From: Neobacillus nitrireducens
GTDB taxonomy: Bacteria; Bacillota; Bacilli; Bacillales; Cytobacillaceae
Assembly: GCF_030915405.1 (NCBI RefSeq)
Contig: NZ_CP133262.1
Location: forward strand, 310,001-374,000
Direction: 5' to 3'
Length of the DNA: 64,000 bases
The notes under the pieces are model-generated. The model was not told where the DNA came from. It did not search any database and saw nothing but the letters and a program-made list of their open reading frames with translations. Below, piece by piece: positions 1 through 7,921 of the stretch (positions are counted from its first letter, which is position 1; each line of letters begins with the position of its first letter). The translations under genes were made by a program, and so were the position numbers.

Positions 1-30
1 TACTCTTAAAATGGTCCTTCATAAAGATGA

Positions 31-1713
31 TTAAGCCCAATGTTTAAGTTTAGAGGTCTTCCCGATTCCTGGGTTGAAGCTGTTGGTTGGGTCGCCTTTT
101 CTGTAGTGATCAACCAGTGATGGTGCGGCTTCATAGAGATGACCGACATTATGCTCCGCTGGATAAATCGCACCGCGCGCATCCAAAAGCCCCAGCATTT
201 TTTTCTTCAAGGCATGCGCATCGACCCCTTTTTTCAAGATGTAGTCCTGATGCAGCACGTGGCAAAGGAAATGTCCGTAGTAAAGCTTATGCTCAATCTG
301 GCTCGAGATTTCCTCAGGCAGCGCTTCAAACCAATCCATATCATTGCGCCTTAAAGCGATATCAAGTGCCAAAATATCTTCGACTTTGTCTTGATGCACC
401 TCCTGGAAGCGAATGGCAGCGCCCGCCGCTACAAACCGATGTAAGAACGCATCCGCTCCTTCTTTTGGCGTACAAACAAAGAATTCACCCTCAGCTTCTT
501 TAAAAAGCTCCTTCAGATAAGTCTCCGCCTCAACGCTGCCTTCGCCTGACATTTTGAGCATCAGATGGTGCTCATACTTTTCGCGAAATTCTTCCATTCT
601 TTTTGGCAAATGGTTTGGGAAAAGATAGCTGAGTTTTTGCAAGATACGGTCAGGTAGATAAGGCTTGAAAATTTTCATTTGGTCCAAAATCCGCTCTGCA
701 TTCGCTTTTAAGCCAAATAAGAAAGGCAAACGGTCTGTTCCCAGTTTATTGATGACAATGAATGAATCCTTGCCATATTTTTTGGCGATGTCGTAGATTT
801 CACGGTGCATGTATTCGCCAGCGACAGGTAGATTTTTGAACTCCGATAGTGCTTTTCTCCGAATCAATTCTAGCACGCTTGGTGTATTGGTTCCGATGTA
901 AAAGACCTTTTCGTTTTGTTCCTTCGGGAAAGTATCGAGCCGCACAGCGAACACGGCAACTTTGCCAGCAGAACCTGAAGATTCATAGAGCTGATTAGGG
1001 TCGGCATTGTATCTAGCTGGGCTATCTGCCTCAATGTCACGCACGCGCGTTTGATAAGTATGATCATGTCCGTGTTTTGGGGATTCTGGGACAGCATTTG
1101 GGTCGAAATTTCTAGCATCAAGATTGGCAATAATTTGCTCAGGCGTATCGCCTAAGTCGATCCCAAGATGATTTACCAGCTGTAGCTCGCCATTTTCATC
1201 AATACTGGCAAAAAGCGACAGCTCTGTATAGGCGGGGCCGCGTTTGACGAGTGAGCCGCCCGAGTTATTGCAAATCCCACCGATGGCTGACGCACCGAGA
1301 CAAGACGAGCCAATCACAGAGTGTGGCTCTCGCCCGAGCGGTTTCAACGCACTTTCAAGTGAATAGAGCGTTGTACCCGGAAAGGCCAAGACTTGTTTGC
1401 CTTGGTTGATCAACTGGAGGTGATCCATCCGTGTGGTTGACACAATGATGACCTCACGATCATAGCCGCCTGCAGGAATTGATCCTTCTGTCAAACTTGT
1501 ATTTGATGCTTGCATAATGATGATTTTGTCAAATTTAACAGCCGTTTTAAGGACTTGCCAGAGCTCTGTCAAAGTTCCTGGCTTAACAACAGCTAATGCA
1601 TCCCCGCGTCCCGAGCGGTAGCCTTTGCGATAACGTAAGGTTTTTGAGGGATTGGTAATTATATATTTACGATCTAAAATCGCTTCTAGTGCTTTGATAA
1701 CCGAATTTTCCAT
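31..1713 (-). CDS. dld: Quinone-dependent D-lactate dehydrogenase (Dld type)
   Basis: Probable membrane-associated FAD flavoprotein that oxidises D-lactate to pyruvate and passes electrons to quinone. The 560-residue product has an N-terminal FAD-binding PCMH-type domain (about 40-200, with the Gly-rich GSSCLGASAIGG and NNSGG stretches) followed by the large D-LDH-specific membrane-binding region, ending in EHNVGHLYEA near 525. Length fits the E. coli Dld family (about 570 residues) and not the shorter glycolate-oxidase GlcD family. The ATG has an AGGAGG just upstream on the minus strand. A cre-like site lies about 50 bp upstream, so CcpA repression is likely. It stands alone; the lutABC L-lactate operon lies 20 kb away. 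Confidence 0.9.
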   Translation of the reverse strand: MENSVIKALEAILDRKYIITNPSKTLRYRKGYRSGRGDALAVVKPGTLTELWQVLKTAVKFDKIIIMQASNTSLTEGSIPAGGYDREVIIVSTTRMDHLQLINQGKQVLAFPGTTLYSLESALKPLGREPHSVIGSSCLGASAIGGICNNSGGSLVKRGPAYTELSLFASIDENGELQLVNHLGIDLGDTPEQIIANLDARNFDPNAVPESPKHGHDHTYQTRVRDIEADSPARYNADPNQLYESSGSAGKVAVFAVRLDTFPKEQNEKVFYIGTNTPSVLELIRRKALSEFKNLPVAGEYMHREIYDIAKKYGKDSFIVINKLGTDRLPFLFGLKANAERILDQMKIFKPYLPDRILQKLSYLFPNHLPKRMEEFREKYEHHLMLKMSGEGSVEAETYLKELFKEAEGEFFVCTPKEGADAFLHRFVAAGAAIRFQEVHQDKVEDILALDIALRRNDMDWFEALPEEISSQIEHKLYYGHFLCHVLHQDYILKKGVDAHALKKKMLGLLDARGAIYPAEHNVGHLYEAAPSLVDHYRKGDPTNSFNPGIGKTSKLKHWA

Positions 1714-1765
1714 TCTTCTGCCTCCTAAATATGAAAAGTATTGCTCGTAAAAGGATTTGTGATTT

Positions 1766-1779
1766 TGTGAGCGATTACA
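1766..1779 (-). promoter_or_regulatory. Candidate CcpA cre site upstream of dld
   Basis: TGTGAGCGATTACA matches the Gram-positive cre pattern TGNNANCGNTNNCA at every defined position. It lies 53 bp upstream of the dld start. Catabolite repression of respiratory lactate oxidation is expected biologically; binding is inferred. Confidence 0.6.
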
Positions 1780-1935
1780 TTTTCACGTGATACATAAACT
1801 TTTGCTATTACTCTACTAATATAATAAATCTAAAATAATAACATATCAACTAGAAAAATGTGTTTAACCTAATATTTCGAAAGGGTGCCTATGGTGACGA
1901 GCTTAGTTGGTATCGAATTCCGAGTCTATTAAAGG

Positions 1936-2103
1936 CAACTAAATGAAGATGAAATTAAAAAAGTGGGACAACTACCAAAGGAACTTGTTATATTGTCAAA
2001 GTATTCCACTATAGGAATCGAGACTGTCCAGAAGCTATTTGATCAAATAAAGGAAAAACAACTAAATAGTAGAATTCCTGAACCTGTCACATCGCAATTG
2101 TAA
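1936..2103 (+). pseudogene. Unidentified C-terminal gene remnant
   Basis: Reading from the CAA after a TAA, this gives RQLNEDEIKKVGQLPKEL... through ...GIETVQKLFDQIKEK to SRIPEPVTSQL and a TAA stop. The composition is coding-like (amphipathic, Lys/Glu-rich, a natural C-terminus), but there is no start codon or Shine-Dalgarno sequence. Most of the gene is therefore missing. I do not recognise the family. The rest of the 1714-2245 interval is AT-rich; apart from the cre site I see nothing in it. Confidence 0.35.
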
Positions 2104-2245
2104 TGATGACCATGACAAATTAAAAGATTCCACTTATGTTTTTAATTTTAGAATAAACATAGGACTTAACAGTTTATATTTGTTTATTGGAATTATAGAA
2201 TAAAGGAAGCAAGATAAAACGAATAAATAAAAGGAAGTGCTCGCC

Positions 2246-3370
2246 TTGGATCAAAAGTACGCAGGTCATACTTTGTTACAATCTGTTCCATTTGGAAATG
2301 AAATGTTAGCTAGCCGGTTGGTGATGGCTCCCATGACAAGAATGTTTTCACCGGAAGGGATTCCAGGAGAAAATGTTGCACAATATTATCGAAAACGTGC
2401 AGAGAATGGGATTGGGCTCATCATAACGGAAGGGACTGCTATTAATCACCCGGCTGCAGTCATGAGCCCTGATATTCCCCGTTTTTATGGTGAGGAAGCC
2501 TTAAATGGCTGGGCAAATGTGATGAATGAAGTCCACCAAGCAGGCGGAAAAATCATTCCACAATTATGGCATGTAGGTGCTGCCCGAAGAGCAGGTAGTG
2601 AACCTAATATTGATGCCTCTCCTGTCAGTCCGTCTGGATTTACGTTAAAAGGCCAAAGAAGTGAGAAAATAAAGGCTTTAACGAAAGAAGAAGTGACTGA
2701 AATGATTGATGCGTACGCTGAAGCGGCAGCAAATGCGAAGCGTATCGGCTTTGACGGAATTGAGTTGCATGGGGCACACGGATACTTAATTGATCAATTC
2801 TTTTGGGACCTAACGAACAAACGGACAGATGAGTATGGCGGAGGTATAGAAGAGCGAACAAAATTCGCAGCCGATATTGTTCGTGCTTGCCGGAAAGAAG
2901 TCGGACCTGATTTTCCCATTGTCTTCCGTTATTCACAATGGAAAGGAACCGATTATCAAGCAAAATTAGCTAAGAACTCGAATGAGCTTGAACAATTGCT
3001 TTCCCCATTGGTTGAAGCTGGTGTAGATATTTTCCACTGCTCGACCAGACGAATATGGGAACCTGAATTTAAAGAGGAAGATCCATCATTAACCTTGGCT
3101 GGCTGGACGAAACGAATAACGAAGAAACCAACGATTGCGGTCGGTTCTGTCGGAATTAACCGCGCTTTTCTGAGCAATCAGGATCATGATCAAGTAACAA
3201 TAGAAGACAATCTCAAAATGGTAGATGAAAAAATCAAATCAGGTGAATTTGACTATGTAGCCGTTGGCCGTGCCATACTAGCTGATCCAGAATGGGCCGT
3301 AAAACTCAAAAATGGTCATCTGAATCAAGTAGTTCATTATACGAAGGAATCAGAGAAATACTTGATTTAA
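2246..3370 (+). CDS. Old yellow enzyme family NADH:flavin oxidoreductase
   Basis: FMN-dependent ene-reductase-type (beta/alpha)8 barrel of about 374 residues. Visible family features are the N-terminal NRLVMAPMTR-like strand (SRLVMAPMTRMF), HGAHGYLIDQFFWDLTNKR with the substrate-binding His and the following NKRTDEYGG loop, and the C-terminal phosphate-binding VGSVG and YVAVGRAILADPEW. The TTG at 2246 is preferred because AAAGGAAG (2230-2237) is about 8 nt upstream; the GTG at 2237 would overlap that Shine-Dalgarno sequence. Substrate is unknown. A hairpin terminator follows. OYE homologues reduce alpha,beta-unsaturated carbonyls, so a detoxification role is possible. Confidence 0.85.
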   Translation: MDQKYAGHTLLQSVPFGNEMLASRLVMAPMTRMFSPEGIPGENVAQYYRKRAENGIGLIITEGTAINHPAAVMSPDIPRFYGEEALNGWANVMNEVHQAGGKIIPQLWHVGAARRAGSEPNIDASPVSPSGFTLKGQRSEKIKALTKEEVTEMIDAYAEAAANAKRIGFDGIELHGAHGYLIDQFFWDLTNKRTDEYGGGIEERTKFAADIVRACRKEVGPDFPIVFRYSQWKGTDYQAKLAKNSNELEQLLSPLVEAGVDIFHCSTRRIWEPEFKEEDPSLTLAGWTKRITKKPTIAVGSVGINRAFLSNQDHDQVTIEDNLKMVDEKIKSGEFDYVAVGRAILADPEWAVKLKNGHLNQVVHYTKESEKYLI

Positions 3371-3403
3371 TATCCGCATAAAAAGATAGAGTAGTACAAG
3401 ATA

Positions 3404-3428
3404 AAGGCCCATCGATGAGATGGGCCTT
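3404..3428. terminator. Bidirectional intrinsic terminator
   Basis: Perfect 10-bp stem AAGGCCCATC / GATGGGCCTT with a 5-nt loop, placed between the convergent oxidoreductase and protease genes. Short T/A-rich flanks are present on both strands. Confidence 0.75.
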
Positions 3429-3436
3429 ACTTTATC

Positions 3437-4918
3437 CTATTTACCTGTTAAAGCTGAGTAAGCATTTGCTTCACCTTTACCAAAGTATGGATCATAACCT
3501 GGCTTTCCATAATCTAATGCAGTCTTTTCAATAAGTGCCTCCACTTGAGCTGGTTTGTAGTCTGGATGTGCAGCTTTGATGACTCCAGCGATGCCGGCTA
3601 CCTTTGGCGAAGCCATGGAGGTTCCGTGGAGGTATGCATATCCTGGATGCTCCGGATCAATGGTAGTGAAATAAGGCTCTAAATAAGTTGGCCATGTTGA
3701 CAACGCACGGTAGGTAAAGTCACGATCATTTAAAATACCGGTTGAAGCATATTTAGGACCGTTGTCCCCGCCAGGAGCGGCTACTGTAATAAAGCTATTT
3801 CCATAGTTTGAATAGAATGCCAATTGATCCTTCGACCATTGATTTGAGGAAGATACTGTTATGACACCCGGAACTCCACCTGGTGTTTCAATGGTAACCC
3901 CTTTAAAAATAAGGTTCGAATCACCATAATTGACATTTAAATAATCCGTTAATGATTTTTTATCCGCGTAGTTTAACGACTCATTACCGGCAGAGGCCAC
4001 AAGGGTTACATTATTAGTCACTGCATATTTTACCGCTCGTTTCCAAAGGAGAACATCTGCAATATCACTATACTGAGTGCCATTGTATTCATATTTTAAA
4101 TTGTCGTAGCCGCCAATAGACATATTCACAACGTCCACTTTATCTTTAGCAGCTTGAATCATTGCTTTAACAATTGGGGCAGTTGGGGCACTTCCAGAAC
4201 TGTCAAATATGCGGTAAGCCATGATACCTAGATCTGGACCGACACCTTTTATTTTTCCATTACCCGCAATGGAACCAGCTACGTGTGTACCATGACCTTC
4301 ACGATCTAGTACATCATTAGGGCTGCCTGTTTCAGAGTTGTCATTCCCAGTATACCCTCCTGCCGGAACGAAACTTTGACCTCCCACATAGTTGGCTTTA
4401 AGGTCAGGATGATTGGCATCAATACCTGTGTCAATAACACCGACTACAGCCTTATGAGTAACCTTTCCGTTTGCAACCGTACCGCCTGACTCAATATTAA
4501 AGGATTCTCCGTCATTGGTTAAATGACGAATATCCCATTGTGAGCCCCAGTATGTACCATCTTTATCAGGGGTAAGAGTTACAGGTTTACCGTCAGCTCC
4601 TGCTGGTTGCGCGTCGTCGAGCTTATAGTGCATTTCTACGTTTGCCGCAAGAATACTAGAATTAGATTTTAAATTGTTCAAAAAGTTAGGATTGGATGAG
4701 CGGACTTCTAATCCACCGATTTCCGGGATGGCATTTATCACTTCTCCTCCGGCATTTTTAATGTCTGTCTGGTAGGTTTTAGGTAATGATGATTGGTTGT
4801 AAGCAATGAGGTAGCTTTTAACTGGTGAAGTGGCAGATGTGTGCAGATTAAAAGATGATAGTGAGAGTGCTAAGATACTACTGGCAACAATAGCCATTCC
4901 TTTTTTTCTTTTTTTCAA
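3437..4918 (-). CDS. Secreted S8 (subtilisin-like) serine peptidase
   Basis: A 493-residue prepro-subtilase. Residues 1-30 form a Sec signal (KKRKKG then a hydrophobic core), residues about 35-100 an inhibitor-like propeptide, and the rest the S8 domain. The catalytic triad is Asp163 in VIDTGID, His209 in GHGTHVAGSIAG and Ser434 in HGTSMASPKVAG. The oxyanion Asn is in ASAGNES. The start is TTG with AGGAGG about 10 nt upstream. The domain resembles secreted Bacillus S8 peptidases, including the lantibiotic-leader-peptidase branch, but there is no lantibiotic cluster here. Probably a general extracellular endopeptidase. Confidence 0.9.
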   Translation of the reverse strand: MKKRKKGMAIVASSILALSLSSFNLHTSATSPVKSYLIAYNQSSLPKTYQTDIKNAGGEVINAIPEIGGLEVRSSNPNFLNNLKSNSSILAANVEMHYKLDDAQPAGADGKPVTLTPDKDGTYWGSQWDIRHLTNDGESFNIESGGTVANGKVTHKAVVGVIDTGIDANHPDLKANYVGGQSFVPAGGYTGNDNSETGSPNDVLDREGHGTHVAGSIAGNGKIKGVGPDLGIMAYRIFDSSGSAPTAPIVKAMIQAAKDKVDVVNMSIGGYDNLKYEYNGTQYSDIADVLLWKRAVKYAVTNNVTLVASAGNESLNYADKKSLTDYLNVNYGDSNLIFKGVTIETPGGVPGVITVSSSNQWSKDQLAFYSNYGNSFITVAAPGGDNGPKYASTGILNDRDFTYRALSTWPTYLEPYFTTIDPEHPGYAYLHGTSMASPKVAGIAGVIKAAHPDYKPAQVEALIEKTALDYGKPGYDPYFGKGEANAYSALTGK

Positions 4919-5177
4919 TAAAAAAACCTCCTAATCATATGTCTAACAGTTCTATTATAATAGATCGTCCACCTTTTAGAAATAATAACTTCTCGATAAA
5001 GAACGACACCGTTCTTGGATTTTTTTCTAATTTTGTTACAAAACCTCCTCTGGGAACAGCAAGTTAAGGACACGGCAGACATCCACTTTAAATATTTTTT
5101 TAGCACTTTGGTGTATCTTTTGCATTTTCAGACAAGATAAATACGAAGATAAAGCTCTCATATTCAAAGACAAAAAG

Positions 5178-6077
5178 ATGGAAGAGGTTTTTGAACTCAT
5201 CCGTTCCGTTGCCTCAGTAGATACTACCGTTCTTATTCTGGGTGAAACCGGTGTTGGAAAGCAAATGGTGGCAAATCAAATCCATTCCATGTCCCATCGG
5301 AGAGACAAACCATTTATCACCATTAATTGTGGGGCGATACCGGAAAATTTATTGGAAACAGAGCTATTTGGGTATGAGGAAGGTGCATTTTCCGGAACAC
5401 GGAAAGGTGGGAAACTGGGACTCCTTCAAATTGCAGATAAAGGGACCATTTTTTTGGACGAGATTGGCGAACTGACACCTACATTACAAGTTAAACTGCT
5501 GCGAGTTTTACAGGAAAAAGTCATTATGAAGGTTGGGGGCACAAAAGAGCAGAAAATTGATGTAAGAATTATTACTGCTACGAATAAGGAACTGAAGAAA
5601 ATGATTCTAACCGGCACTTTTCGGGAGGATCTGTACTACCGAATCAATGTCGTTCCCATCCAAATTCCCCCCTTACGGGAAAGGAGAGAGGATATCCACG
5701 CTTTATCTTATTATTTTCTAAAAAGATTCAATAAAAATTATCAAAAGTATATCCAGCTGCTGCCAAACCAGCTGGAACAATTGCTAGGCTATTCGTGGCC
5801 GGGCAACGTTAGGGAACTGGAAAATGTCATCGAAAGAATCGTCGTCCTTGAAAAACCTATCTTCTTTGAAAAAAAAGAACCGGTAGAGTCCTATTTTCAT
5901 GAACAGAGTATTTTCAAAGACCAAATAACAAGTCTTACCGAAACCATGGAAAAAATAGAAAAAGATATTCTTTTAAAAACAATAGAGCACTGCTCAACAA
6001 CCAGAGAAATGGCCAAACAACTCGGTGTCAACCAATCAACGATTGTCAGGAAACTGCAGAAATTCGGAATTCGCTAA
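5178..6077 (+). pseudogene. Sigma-54-dependent activator, 5'-truncated (AAA+ and HTH only)
   Basis: The product is a sigma-54 (SigL) enhancer-binding protein without its sensor domain. It shows Walker A GETGVGK, a GAFTGA-loop variant (GAFSGT), Walker B GTIFLDEIGEL, the R-finger region, PGNVRELEN and a TyrR/Fis-type C-terminal helix-turn-helix (TREMAKQLGVNQSTIVRKL). The reading frame continues upstream of the ATG into FRQDKYEDKALIFKDKK, the usual linker into the AAA+ domain. Upstream of that only about 20 non-family codons follow, so the PAS/sensor part is gone. No Shine-Dalgarno sequence precedes the ATG. Its probable target promoter lies 150 bp downstream. It could still act as an unregulated activator if translated. 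Confidence 0.75.
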
Positions 6078-6126
6078 TCTTACTGCCATCCGTTATATGG
6101 GGAAATAAGGGATATCCGCTTGGCTG

Positions 6127-6148
6127 TTTGATGCATACCTGCATCAAA
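6127..6148. promoter_or_regulatory. Candidate enhancer (UAS) for the sigma-54 activator
   Basis: A perfect palindrome, TTTGATGCA-TACC-TGCATCAAA, followed by further GATGCA half-sites to about 6166. The 12-mer TGCATCAAAATC recurs at 6281-6292, downstream of the promoter. The palindrome lies about 100 bp upstream of the -24/-12 promoter, as expected for an enhancer-binding protein site. Confidence 0.6.
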
Positions 6149-6228
6149 ATCGATGCATGATGCCATCATACCGCTATCATTTTACTGAAAATTCAATCTA
6201 ATGTAGCAGACTAACCAGCATTTCTTTG

Positions 6229-6245
6229 TTGGCATGATTCTTGCT
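6229..6245 (+). promoter_or_regulatory. Sigma-54 (SigL) -24/-12 promoter
   Basis: TTGGCATGATTCTTGCT carries the invariant GG (6231-6232) and GC (6243-6244) with the exact 12-nt register of the TGGCAC-N5-TTGCW consensus. It sits between the activator gene and the downstream catabolic genes. Confidence 0.85.
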
Positions 6246-6386
6246 TTTAAGATGAATAGAGAGTCAATTACTTAGTCAGGTGCATCAAAATCTTATACAC
6301 AGTAAAAACAACAAAATTAAGCGCCTACAAACAGTTAATTATGAAAAAGGAAAGAATGTAAAACAAATAATGAGGTGTATGCTGTG

Positions 6387-6947
6387 ATGAATCTAACGAA
6401 AAAAGAACTAGAAACAGAGGTCCGTGTGGGAATTGATACAGGGGGGACTTTTACGGATTGTGTTTTATGGCGGACTGGCGAGGAGCCGATTGTGGTCAAA
6501 GTGCCTTCCACTCCGTCTAACCCGGCAGAAGCAATTATCAATGGCCTCGAACTCCTCTGTCTTCAAGCTGGAATCCCATTTACAGCTGTTCATTTTCTTG
6601 TTCACGGAACAACGGTAGCCACAAATGCGATGCTGCAAGAGCAATGGGGAAAAGTAGGGCTGATAACGACCAAAGGGTTTCGTGATTCATTAGAAATTGG
6701 AACCCAGATGCGCCCGGAATTGTATCAGCTCCACCAAAGAAAGCTTCCTCCCATTGTCCCTCGAAACTTGATTTTGCCGATCATTGGTTTGTTAATCATC
6801 GGCTATGTGTGGTACAGGTTAGAATCGATAGCCAAAATCTTTGGCTTCTCTTGGGTCGTCATTGGTATTGTTTATATGTTGATTATTAATGCAAAAAATA
6901 AAAAAATACCAAATGAACTAAATAAAGGACATGATTCGAATATGTGA
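6387..6947 (+). pseudogene. In-frame fusion: hydantoinase/oxoprolinase A N-terminus to APC permease C-terminus
   Basis: Residues 1 to about 125 are the N-terminal domain of hydantoinase A/oxoprolinase: the ATP-binding GIDTGGTFTDCV, VHGTTVATNA and LITTKGFRD motifs, ending in the family-typical PPIVPR. The sequence then switches without a stop to a hydrophobic permease tail (LPIIGLLIIGYVWYRLE ... VVIGIVYMLI) with a charged C-terminus. The junction at about 6765-6775 is best read as a deletion that joined hyuA to the 3' end of an amino-acid permease gene. Start assigned at ATG 6387 behind GAGG. It is unlikely to have enzyme or transport activity. Confidence 0.75.
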
Positions 6948-6986
6948 AAAACTGCTAGAAGAAGCTAGCACAAGGGGGTATATTGA

Positions 6987-7189
6987 ATGAATAAAATTGT
7001 TGTATTAGGCGGTACTGGTACCATCGGGCAAATGATTGTTAAGGATTTAGTAGAAAGCGGTATGCAGGTGATTGCGGCTGATTTGAATTTGGCCAAATTA
7101 GAAGAGTTAAAGGAACAGACGAATCACCGAATCGAAATTGAATCATTAAATATTCAAGATCATGATAAAACGAAAAGGGTTTTCAACTG
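6987..7189 (+). pseudogene. Saccharopine dehydrogenase-like protein, 5' part (split by IS607-type element)
   Basis: Starts behind AAGGGGG with a Rossmann nucleotide-binding fold: KIVVLGGTGTIGQMIVKDL, then the second strand VIAADLNLAKLEEL. Homology ends after HDKTKRVF, where element sequence begins and a stop follows within a few codons. The remainder of the gene resumes at about 9757. Confidence 0.85.
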
Positions 7190-7211
7190 CTCCTGAATCA
7201 ATAGACAATGA

Positions 7212-7240
7212 TGGACATTGCACTCTTCGAGTGTTATAGT
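7212..7240 (+). promoter_or_regulatory. Promoter of tnpA with spacer palindrome
   Basis: TGGACA (7212-7217), a 17-bp spacer and TATAGT (7235-7240). The spacer contains the palindrome CACTC-TTC-GAGTG (7221-7233), suited to binding by the MerR-like HTH of TnpA. The expected transcription start coincides with the tnpA ATG at 7247. Confidence 0.55.
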
Positions 7241-7246
7241 TAAATT

Positions 7247-7921
7247 ATGGAAAAATTATATAGAATGAATGAAGCGGCAAATATATTAGGGATTACGGTT
7301 AAAACACTTCAACGGTGGGATCACTCGGGCAAGGCTGCTTTTATTCGTACGCCTAATGGTCAACGAAGACTGCCAGAAAGCGAGATTAATCGATTAAGAG
7401 GATCTTCTTTAAGAAAGAAACCTACTAAGAACCTAGTCATTTATGCCCGGGTGTCTTCACATGAACAAAAAATGGAAGGAGATTTACAGCGTCAAATTGA
7501 TTTTATCAAAAGTAAAATGGATCTGGACGCATTCACAGAGGTTACGATTATAGCCGATGTAGGATCAGGTTTAAATGACAAACGGAAAGGCTTAGAAAAA
7601 GTAATGAAGCGTGCCAAGGAAGGTTTGCTTACTGACCTTGCCATTCGTTATCGAGATTCCCTGACTCGATTTGGTTTTCATTATTTGCAAACATACTTTG
7701 AGAGTCACCATGTAACTCTTAATATTCTAGATGACCAAACGAATGAAAAACCGCCTCAAGAGGAACTAGTGGAGGACTTAATTGATATCATTACCAGCTT
7801 TTCTGGGAAACTATATGGCATTCGAAGTCATAAAAATAAACTAGTGGAAGAAAAAGTAAAGGGGGTTTTGAAAGATGTTGCAAACCTACCAAACGAAACT
7901 AAAGAACATTCCCCTGCTTAA
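7247..7921 (+). CDS. tnpA: IS607-family serine recombinase TnpA
   Basis: A 224-residue transposase with a MerR-type HTH (residues 5-50, MNEAANILGITVKTLQRWD) and a resolvase catalytic domain with the nucleophile Ser70 in IYARVSS, plus SGLNDKRKGL. The conserved family motif K-D-R-L-x-R-F-G-F reads RDSLTRFGF here. Ser138 thus replaces an arginine that matches the active-site arginine of gamma-delta-type resolvases; Arg141 is kept. This may make it inactive. It has no Shine-Dalgarno sequence and may be translated leaderless. It overlaps tnpB by 47 nt in another frame. Confidence 0.9.
   Translation: MEKLYRMNEAANILGITVKTLQRWDHSGKAAFIRTPNGQRRLPESEINRLRGSSLRKKPTKNLVIYARVSSHEQKMEGDLQRQIDFIKSKMDLDAFTEVTIIADVGSGLNDKRKGLEKVMKRAKEGLLTDLAIRYRDSLTRFGFHYLQTYFESHHVTLNILDDQTNEKPPQEELVEDLIDIITSFSGKLYGIRSHKNKLVEEKVKGVLKDVANLPNETKEHSPA

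Noticed and set aside
87..503. 138-codon plus-strand frame opposite dld
   Set aside because: Shadow of the dld coding strand; basic, low-complexity translation with no Shine-Dalgarno sequence.
3437..4918. Lantibiotic leader peptidase
   Set aside because: The S8 domain resembles that branch, but no precursor, LanB/C/M or transporter genes adjoin it.
6127..6292. Short CRISPR-like repeats (TGCATCAAAATC)
   Set aside because: Only two copies, a palindromic context and a position around a sigma-54 promoter fit operator sites, not an array.
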